Source: Candidatus Aminicenantota bacterium
GTDB taxonomy: Bacteria > Acidobacteriota > Aminicenantia > Aminicenantales > JAFGAV01
DNA: 11,583 nucleotides
Direction: 5' to 3'
NCBI GenBank assembly: GCA_016867615.1
Contig: VGJG01000021.1
Coordinates: 1 to 11,583, forward strand
In this document: positions 6,859 to 11,583 of the stretch, in pieces
How positions within the stretch are numbered: the first letter of the stretch is position 1
How the letters are laid out: every line of letters starts with the position of its first letter
Made by a program: the position numbers and the translations under genes
Notes under the pieces: model-generated
Database searches by the model: none
What the model was told of the DNA's origin: nothing
Seen by the model: the letters and a program-made list of their open reading frames with translations, nothing else

Positions 6859-7830
6859 ATGAAGAAATACAGCAAGTTCACAAAATACTTTCAAGAGTAT
6901 AAGTGGTCCAACATTTTGACGATGATCAGGAACGGTCGGTCAGACCCCAAGATCTGCCGCGAGGACTTCCATGATAAGCTTGTTGTTCTAACGGGAGCCA
7001 CATCCGGTATCGGCTACCATACGGCCAGAAAGTATGCCTCTCACGGGGCGAACCTGCTGTGCATCAATCGAAATCCTGAGAAATCGGAAGTTCTCCGCCA
7101 TGAAATTGAGAGCGAGTTCGGCGTCGGCTGCGATTTCAGAATAGCCGATCTGAGCATTCTGAGTGATGTTGTGCGTGTATCGATAGAACTGTCGCAGCGG
7201 AACACTCCTATTGACGTCCTGATTCATAATGCGGGGATATACCTGACAAAAAAAGCAATTACAATTGACGGATATGAAAAAGTATTTGTCGTTCACTACC
7301 TCTCGTCTTTTATCATGAATTACATTTTAATGAATAAGCTGAAAGCTCAGGAAAAAGCCCGGATTATAATGGTCGGGTCTGAGGCGCACCGTTTTGCGGC
7401 CTGGGGGTTGAGGCTCGATGATCTCAACTGGGAAAAGCGAAGGTATTCGGGACTAAGGAGTTATGGCTCAGCCAAGACAGCCCAGCTTTTGTCAATGATC
7501 GTCTTCAACGAACAGTTTCAGAACACGGGGGTGACGATCAACACGATGCATCCGGGGGCGGTCAAAACGGAAACCGCCCAGGAGAATGGGCCGGTTTACA
7601 AATGGTTCAAACGGAATTTCCTGGATAAGTCTTTAAGATCTCCCGAGATATCGGCCGAAGCATTGTTTTATCTCGGAGTCTCAAAAGAAATTGAAGGCAT
7701 GAGTGGAAAATTCTTCAGCCTGACCACCGAAGAGGTGCCGGCGCCACCGGCTCTTGATAAAGAGGTTGCCTGCGAGCTGTGGGATCTAACGCTCAAACTG
7801 GCGGGATTTCAGGCTCATGCGCCGAAATGA
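6859..7830 (+). CDS. Short-chain dehydrogenase/reductase (classical SDR, retinol-dehydrogenase-like)
   Basis: 323 residues from the ATG at 6859. The N-terminal nucleotide-binding motif TGATSGIG is at residues 45-52, HNAG at 123-126, catalytic Ser174 in MVGSEAHR, and the YxxxK pair Tyr202/Lys206 in SYGSAK, followed by HPGAVKTE. All catalytic elements of a classical NAD(P)(H)-dependent SDR are present. The about 40-residue N-terminal extension and the overall pattern recall the retinol-dehydrogenase/WWOX-type branch acting on hydrophobic alcohols or ketones; this is inferred by pattern. The start is uncertain: an in-frame TTG at 6844 would overlap the upstream stop (TGA 6849-6851), and AAGAGG at 6837-6842 is too close to it. 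The ATG at 6859 follows GGGG directly. The gene is in one operon with the NTF2-like gene and, 41 bp later, an FAD oxidoreductase, suggesting successive redox steps on one lipid-like substrate. Confidence 0.9.
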   Translation: MKKYSKFTKYFQEYKWSNILTMIRNGRSDPKICREDFHDKLVVLTGATSGIGYHTARKYASHGANLLCINRNPEKSEVLRHEIESEFGVGCDFRIADLSILSDVVRVSIELSQRNTPIDVLIHNAGIYLTKKAITIDGYEKVFVVHYLSSFIMNYILMNKLKAQEKARIIMVGSEAHRFAAWGLRLDDLNWEKRRYSGLRSYGSAKTAQLLSMIVFNEQFQNTGVTINTMHPGAVKTETAQENGPVYKWFKRNFLDKSLRSPEISAEALFYLGVSKEIEGMSGKFFSLTTEEVPAPPALDKEVACELWDLTLKLAGFQAHAPK

Positions 7831-7871
7831 TCGATGTGACGGAATGCTATTGATCAATAAAATGAGATAAC

Positions 7872-9470
7872 ATGACTGAAAACACATTCGATACGGTGGT
7901 TGTCGGCGGGGGGGTCGCCGGCTTGACTGCGACGGCTTACCTGGCACGCGCGGGTCAGAAAGTCCTGCTCATTGAGAAGAACAGTGAGTGTGGAGGGCTT
8001 GTCAATACCTTTTCCCGAGACGGATTTCTTTTTGATGCGGGCGTTAGAGCCCTGTTGAACGCCGGAATCATTTTCACCATGCTCAAGGACCTGAACATTC
8101 AGGTCGAAGTGGTGAAAAGCCCGGTTTCACTGGGCATTGAGAATGAAATCCTGCATATCAATGATGTTGATAGCTTATCGGAATATCGGGACCTTCTGAT
8201 AAAAATCTACCCGGAAAGCAGCGGCGAGATCCATGTGTTGATAAGAATCATACGCAAGGTGATGAAGCACATGGATGTGCTTTACGGAATTGAGAATCCG
8301 GTTTTCAAAGACATGAAACGAGATGTCGGCTTCCTATTCAGGAAAATCCTGCCATGGTTTCCCAGGTTCATCTTTACCGTCCGGAAAATAAACCGCATGA
8401 ACATCCCGGTTGAGGAGTATCTGCAGACAATCATCAAGGATCCTTCACTCAGGGATATTGTCTCCCAGCATTTTTTTAAGAATACACCTGCGTTCTTTGC
8501 GTTGAGCTACTTTTCGCTTTATCTCGATTATTTCTATCCCCGGGGCGGCGTGGGGAAGCTGTCGGAAGCCTTGAGGGGCAGAGTATTGGAACTTGGAGGA
8601 GAGATAAAGACAGGAAGGAAGGTCACAGGGGTGTTTCCTGATGAACATCGTGTGAAAGACGATCAGAATACCAGCTTCAATTATCAAAACCTGATCTGGG
8701 CCGCCGACCTGAAGACGCTTTATCGAATTGCCGAAACTGACACCCTGCCGCCCGAGATGAAAACAAAAATTGAGGAGAACAGAGCGAGGATTCTGGGAAA
8801 CAGAGGGGGGGATTCTGTTTTTACCCTGTTTCTGGAAGTCAATGAACCCCTAGAATCATTCGGAAAAATCGCCCACGGACACTTTTTTTATACGCCTTCA
8901 AGACAAGGCTTGGAAAACACTCACCGCCAAGAGCTGAACGATATCCTGGGTCGTTTTGACAAGGTCAGTAAAGAAGAGGTCCTGGCCTGGTTGGATAAAT
9001 TTGCCGGGCGGAACACTTACGAAATATCCATTCCCGGACTTAAAGATGCCGGCATGGTCCCTCCGGGAAAAACGGGGGTGATCATCAGCCTTCTTGCTGA
9101 ATATGATTTGTTTAAGCTGGTTAAGGAAGCAGGCTGGCTTGATGAGTTTGTTTCGGAGCTTGAGAATCGTGTTTTGAGAGTCATCTCGGGTTCTGTGTAC
9201 CCGATGCTAAAAGATAAAATTGTCGCGCGCTTTTCTTTTACCCCCTTAAGCATCGAGAGCAGAATCGGCAGTTCTGAGGGGGGAATTACAGGATGGGCGT
9301 TTCAAAAAGTGATGCCGGTGATAAACAAAATACAGATCGCCGATCGCTCAGTGCTCACGCCCTTGCCCTCAATTTATCAGGCAGGTCAGTGGGCGTACAG
9401 TCCGGCCGGTGTTCCCATGTCGATACTCACCGGCAAGCTCGCAGCTGATAAAGTTTTGAAAAGTGCGTGA
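7872..9470 (+). CDS. FAD-dependent oxidoreductase of the phytoene desaturase/retinol saturase (CrtI-like) type
   Basis: 532 residues. The N-terminus carries the dinucleotide-binding fold VVVGGGVAGLTATAYLARAG (9-28, GxGxxG at 12-17), Glu35 ending the second strand to bind the adenosine ribose, and the GG doublet ECGGL (39-43). The C-terminus has the FAD-closing segment GQWAYSPAGVPMSILTGKLAA (from 505), characteristic of the CrtI/amine-oxidase superfamily. The middle (about 110-330) contains basic and hydrophobic helices usual for substrate or membrane association. Such enzymes desaturate, saturate or isomerise polyene and isoprenoid chains. The length lies between bacterial CrtI (about 500) and retinol saturases (about 600). 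It is the last gene of the AT-rich operon. The RBS is weak (GAG within ATGAGATAAC). No carotenoid synthesis genes accompany it, so the substrate is open. Confidence 0.88.
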   Translation: MTENTFDTVVVGGGVAGLTATAYLARAGQKVLLIEKNSECGGLVNTFSRDGFLFDAGVRALLNAGIIFTMLKDLNIQVEVVKSPVSLGIENEILHINDVDSLSEYRDLLIKIYPESSGEIHVLIRIIRKVMKHMDVLYGIENPVFKDMKRDVGFLFRKILPWFPRFIFTVRKINRMNIPVEEYLQTIIKDPSLRDIVSQHFFKNTPAFFALSYFSLYLDYFYPRGGVGKLSEALRGRVLELGGEIKTGRKVTGVFPDEHRVKDDQNTSFNYQNLIWAADLKTLYRIAETDTLPPEMKTKIEENRARILGNRGGDSVFTLFLEVNEPLESFGKIAHGHFFYTPSRQGLENTHRQELNDILGRFDKVSKEEVLAWLDKFAGRNTYEISIPGLKDAGMVPPGKTGVIISLLAEYDLFKLVKEAGWLDEFVSELENRVLRVISGSVYPMLKDKIVARFSFTPLSIESRIGSSEGGITGWAFQKVMPVINKIQIADRSVLTPLPSIYQAGQWAYSPAGVPMSILTGKLAADKVLKSA

Positions 9471-9474
9471 TATC

Positions 9475-9505
9475 CGCCGGCCGGCGCAGACGCCTGCGAT
9501 TTATT
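9475..9505 (+). terminator. Palindrome and hairpin after the oxidoreductase operon (weak terminator)
   Basis: A perfect 12-base palindrome CGCCGGCCGGCG spans 9475-9486. It is followed by a small hairpin CGCAG-ACGC-CTGCG (9485-9498) and then ATTTATTTG. The position, just after the operon stop, fits termination, but the stem is only five pairs and the T run is broken by A. Confidence 0.35.
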
Positions 9506-9562
9506 TGCCGGACCTTTGCGTGCTGGGTTGGGCTTGTTCGAGAAACGCTTCTCTAGAGAGCA

Positions 9563-9591
9563 TTTACATCCAGGGACCGATACGGTAAGAT
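9563..9591 (+). promoter_or_regulatory. Sigma70 promoter of the tRNA-Arg gene
   Basis: TTTACA (9563-9568) and TAAGAT (9586-9591) match the -35 and -10 consensus at 5 of 6 each, with an exact 17-base spacer. Transcription would start near 9598, a few bases before the mature tRNA 5' end at 9605. Transcription may continue into the small gene at 9748, since no clear terminator follows the tRNA. Confidence 0.65.
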
Positions 9592-9604
9592 GAGAGCCCT
9601 CGAT

Positions 9605-9677
9605 GCGCCTGTAGCTCAGTGGATAGAGCGACGGACTCCGGATCCGTAGGTCGGAGGTTCGAATCCTCTCAGGCGCG
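9605..9677 (+). tRNA. tRNA-Arg (anticodon CCG)
   Basis: A full cloverleaf is visible. The acceptor GCGCCTG (9605-9611) pairs with CAGGCGC (9670-9676), leaving discriminator G at 9677. The D arm is GCTC...GAGC with loop AGTGGATA. The anticodon arm ACGGA-CTCCGGA-TCCGT puts CCG at 9638-9640, reading Arg codon CGG. The T arm is GGAGG-TTCGAAT-CCTCT with one G-T pair. The 3' CCA is not encoded and would be added after processing. CGG codons are used in the GC-rich genes around it. Confidence 0.96.
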
Positions 9678-9747
9678 CTCCCGTTCCTTACCGGGCGCGG
9701 TTCCATCTTTTCTCCGGCGCCACGACAAATACCACAACGGAAAAGGC

Positions 9748-10026
9748 ATGGCCCCGGATAGAGTTAAGGTCGTCATCAAGGTCAAGACCTCGTCGCCTTT
9801 GTTCCGCGTCTCTATCGACGAGAAAAGGGTGCTGCTCCGGGACGGCGCGGCGAAAGTCGATCTGGCATCCGGGAGCGGGGAGCATGTCCTGATGTGGTTA
9901 GTCCGCGACCGGCCGGGGGCGTCCTACGGGATCGAGATCGCCGAGCCCCCGAGAGCCAAGATGAGCTGCAAGGCCGCCCTCGACGCCTCCGGCATGGACG
10001 CGGGCATTTTCTGGTTCACGCTCTGA
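9748..10026 (+). CDS. Small conserved-looking protein of unknown function (92 aa)
   Basis: The frame is open back into the tRNA, but the first sensible start is the ATG at 9748, preceded by a purine-rich GGAAAAGG stretch (9739-9746). This gives 92 residues. There is no signal peptide or membrane segment. The sequence is beta-strand-rich (RVKVVIKVKTSSPLFRVSID, GEHVLMWLVRD, SYGIEIAEPP) and ends GIFWFTL. This pattern suggests a single small beta-sandwich, perhaps a carbohydrate- or peptide-binding module, but I recognise no family. The codon use is GC-rich like the flanking genes, in contrast to the cassette before the tRNA. It lies 22 bp upstream of an exported-protein gene, so the two are probably one unit. 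Confidence 0.6.
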   Translation: MAPDRVKVVIKVKTSSPLFRVSIDEKRVLLRDGAAKVDLASGSGEHVLMWLVRDRPGASYGIEIAEPPRAKMSCKAALDASGMDAGIFWFTL

Positions 10027-10048
10027 GCCCGCCGATAAGGGGGAAAAA

Positions 10049-11119
10049 ATGAATCTCCGATTCCTTGGGACCGCCGCCTGCCTGGGGTGCCTGGTTCTTG
10101 CGGCCGCCGCGCAGGAAGAGCCGGAGCTCGATCCGCAATCAAAGAGAGAGCTCTACCGCGAGGCCGTCGGCCGCGAGATCCGCGATCCCTCCCTGACCTC
10201 GCCCGTCGCCGCTCCGGCAGTGGATTTTCAGCTGACGACCGAAAAGAAGAACCGGAAAGCCAAGGCCATGGTGGGTTTGAGGGTCGGCGAAGCCCTGTTT
10301 TTCGACGTGAAGTTCATCGCACCCCTGGGCGACGCCGATTCCGAAGCGACGCCCCTCAGCTTGGACGGGTTGTCGCGGTCCTCGGTCGTGGACCTGGGCT
10401 TCCATTTTCTCTCCTGGAGGCCGAGGATCGATGCCGCCGCCGCCCGGGAAGTCTTTGAGGAATACGCCCGGAGGCGGTCCCGGCCGCCCGGCGCGGAAGA
10501 AGCCCCGAGCATCGACCGGGCCTCCGGGCCGATCTCCCTCTCGCAGCTCGGAGAAGAGCCGGATCTCAGGGAGAAATTCCTCGGGGCGATCGACCGGGGG
10601 GCAGCCTATTTCGCGGCTTGCCGGTTCAAGGTCGGCCGGCAGGATTTCAGTTACGCCGATAAGGACCTGAAGACGACATCGGTCCAGAAAACGAGCGCCG
10701 CCGTCGTGGCGGCCGCAGGCCTGCTCACCGGGAGCGCGGGCTATTTCGGCCTCAACCTGGAGTATCAGGCCTTTTATGAGGGCGGGGAGGCGGCGGAGCT
10801 CATCCTGCCCTTCGGAGAAGGGGGCGTTCAGCGCATCAAGAAAACGGTCCTCGGACCGCCGGGAAGAAGGGAGCGGTTCAAGGTGGAGGGCGAATACAGA
10901 AAGGCCTTGACGGGGCATCTGGCCGTCAACCCGAAGCTGTCGTATTTTCCGGGGGAGAGGATCGTGTCGGTTTCGCTTCCCGTCTATTTGTTCAGGAACC
11001 CGGACGAGGGTCTCAACGGAGGCGTCGCGCTGGGCTGGACGTCCCGCAGCGGCGGCCGTTTCGACCTGGGGATATTCATCGGCACCGCCTTCTCGCTCTT
11101 CCCCTCGGACTCGCCCTGA
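10049..11119 (+). CDS. Exported protein of unknown function (356 aa)
   Basis: It starts at ATG 10049 after a strong AAGGGGG (10036-10042), six bases upstream. A signal peptide is clear: MNLRFLGTAACLGCLVLAAAAQ, with probable signal peptidase I cleavage after AAA; there is no lipobox cysteine at the cleavage point. The mature protein begins acidic and charged (EEPELDPQSKRELYREAVGREIRDP). It then has an amphipathic beta-strand section (about 55-130), a helical charged middle (about 130-190) with a hydrophobic Ala/Gly stretch near 215-232 (SAAVVAAAGLLTGSAGYFGL), and a strand-rich end (GGVALGWTSRSGGRFDLGIFIGTAFSLF). The C-terminal half may form or join an outer-membrane barrel, though it ends PSDSP rather than in an aromatic residue. 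I recognise no family. It is probably cotranscribed with the 92-residue gene 22 bp upstream. Confidence 0.7.
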   Translation: MNLRFLGTAACLGCLVLAAAAQEEPELDPQSKRELYREAVGREIRDPSLTSPVAAPAVDFQLTTEKKNRKAKAMVGLRVGEALFFDVKFIAPLGDADSEATPLSLDGLSRSSVVDLGFHFLSWRPRIDAAAAREVFEEYARRRSRPPGAEEAPSIDRASGPISLSQLGEEPDLREKFLGAIDRGAAYFAACRFKVGRQDFSYADKDLKTTSVQKTSAAVVAAAGLLTGSAGYFGLNLEYQAFYEGGEAAELILPFGEGGVQRIKKTVLGPPGRRERFKVEGEYRKALTGHLAVNPKLSYFPGERIVSVSLPVYLFRNPDEGLNGGVALGWTSRSGGRFDLGIFIGTAFSLFPSDSP

Positions 11120-11180
11120 ACATTCAGGCCGCCCGACCTCTCTGCCTGGCCGGCTCCCGGGGGATGGAAGAGAACAATTG

Positions 11181-11206
11181 AGGTAAATAGGTATTGTGTC
11201 CCCCAT
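11181..11206. repeat. Possible dispersed-repeat motif upstream of the channel gene
   Basis: The AT-rich stretch reading AGGTAAATAGGTATTGTGTC and then CCCCAT stands out from its GC-rich surroundings. It resembles a short intergenic motif (GTATTGTGTCCCC and its complement GGGGACACAATAC) that I recall seeing scattered in other bacterial genomes, sometimes near mobile elements. There is only one copy in this window, so repeat status cannot be shown here. Confidence 0.25.
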
Positions 11207-11221
11207 TAATTTCACTAAAAT
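11194..11221 (+). promoter_or_regulatory. Possible promoter of the potassium-channel gene
   Basis: TTGTGT (11194-11199) and TAAAAT (11216-11221) are spaced by 16 bases in the only AT-rich stretch between the two genes. Transcription from here would start almost at the ATG at 11231, leaving little or no leader although an AAGG (11222-11225) ribosome site is present. The call is therefore weak. Confidence 0.3.
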
Positions 11222-11230
11222 AAGGTTGGG

Positions 11231-11583
11231 ATGAAAAGCAGCCGCAGGGTGGTCGCCGCGCTCCTGGCCTTCGTCATCGTGTTTTTCACGGGCGTCATCG
11301 GGTTCAAGGTCATCGGCGGCCGGGACTGGACGCTCCTGGACAGCACCTACATGACGGTCATCACCCTGTCCACGGTCGGCTACGGCGAGCCCAAGGACGC
11401 AAGCAACGACCGGGCCCTGCGGGCCTTCACCGTCGTCTTCAACCTCATCTGCCTGGGAACGATCGCCTTCGCCATCACCTCGATCACGGCCTTCATCGTC
11501 GAGGGAGAGCTCAAGGACTATCTGGGGAGAAGAAAAATGGAAAAGAAGATCTCCCGCTTGAAGGGCCATTACATCATTTGCGG
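11231..11583 (+). CDS. Two-TM potassium channel with the start of a TrkA-N/RCK domain (5' part, cut by window end)
   Basis: Translation from ATG 11231 gives 117 codons with no stop before the window ends. Residues about 7-28 form the first membrane helix (VVAALLAFVIVFFTGVIGF). Residues about 33-55 form the pore helix and selectivity filter, TLSTVGYGE, where TVGYG is the diagnostic K+ filter. Residues about 66-90 form the second helix (VVFNLICLGTIAFAITSITAF). A charged linker (ELKDYLGRRKMEKKISRL) leads into GHYIICG, the first strand and glycine loop of a Rossmann-type TrkA-N (RCK) domain. Such proteins are ligand-gated potassium channels of the inner membrane, gated by Ca2+, nucleotides or c-di-AMP through the RCK ring. 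A short AAGG precedes the start by five bases. No link to the upstream genes is evident. Confidence 0.9.
   Translation, partial: MKSSRRVVAALLAFVIVFFTGVIGFKVIGGRDWTLLDSTYMTVITLSTVGYGEPKDASNDRALRAFTVVFNLICLGTIAFAITSITAFIVEGELKDYLGRRKMEKKISRLKGHYIIC

Noticed and set aside
9386..9706. Minus-strand reading frame of 106 codons containing ERIRTSDLRIRSPSLYPLSY
   Set aside because: This is the antisense translation of the tRNA-Arg gene, a well-known source of spurious protein annotations. The tRNA fully explains the sequence.
9619..9747. Upstream extension of the 92-residue gene to a GTG inside the tRNA
   Set aside because: The extension would translate most of the tRNA; the ATG at 9748 has a plausible ribosome site and gives a compact protein.
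10139..11569. 476-codon minus-strand open frame
   Set aside because: It runs antisense to the exported-protein gene and the channel gene, with Arg/Asp/Gly/Pro-rich low-complexity composition and no domain; it is a shadow of GC-rich coding on the plus strand.
1..11583. CRISPR arrays, toxin-antitoxin pairs, integrases, transposases, restriction or other defence genes
   Set aside because: None seen on either strand; no regularly spaced direct repeats and no matching protein motifs.

Overview
The window reads as a stretch of a high-GC, Gram-negative (diderm) bacterial chromosome. It encodes two likely outer-membrane beta-barrel proteins and several exported proteins with signal peptides. Almost everything is on the plus strand with clear Shine-Dalgarno sites. 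The overall look (symporter beside an alginate-export-like barrel, long exported propeller/FN3 proteins, orphan exported proteins) would fit an uncultured lineage such as Candidatus Aminicenantes/Acidobacteriota. That placement is an impression, not something the sequence proves.

Layout. (1) 1-2127: the 3' end of an outer-membrane barrel gene, followed 21 bp later by a sodium:solute symporter, probably an uptake pair for one small organic solute across the two membranes. (2) 2128-2412: no intact gene. The minus strand carries a roughly 55-codon relic resembling the middle of a GmhA-like (SIS-domain) phosphosugar isomerase, then a sigma70-like promoter. (3) 2413-6075: a two-gene unit encoding a 1031-residue exported protein (N-terminal beta domains, seven propeller-like repeats, FN3-like module, InlB-like module, C-terminal beta domain) and a 185-residue outer-membrane-barrel-like protein starting 9 bp after it. 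(4) 6076-6383: intergenic, with a weak terminator and a near-consensus promoter whose spacer holds an inverted repeat. (5) 6384-9470: a visibly AT-richer three-gene operon encoding an NTF2/SnoaL-like protein, a classical short-chain dehydrogenase/reductase and a CrtI/retinol-saturase-like FAD oxidoreductase. It looks like an acquired redox cassette for a lipid or isoprenoid substrate. (6) 9563-9677: tRNA-Arg(CCG) with its own promoter. (7) 9748-11119: two genes of unrecognised family, one small and cytoplasmic-looking, one exported. (8) 11231-11583: the 5' part of a two-TM potassium channel running into a TrkA-N/RCK domain, cut by the window end.

The strongest candidates for something undescribed are the AT-rich NTF2-SDR-desaturase cassette beside the tRNA, and the propeller protein paired with its small barrel. 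Neither is a demonstrated new system.
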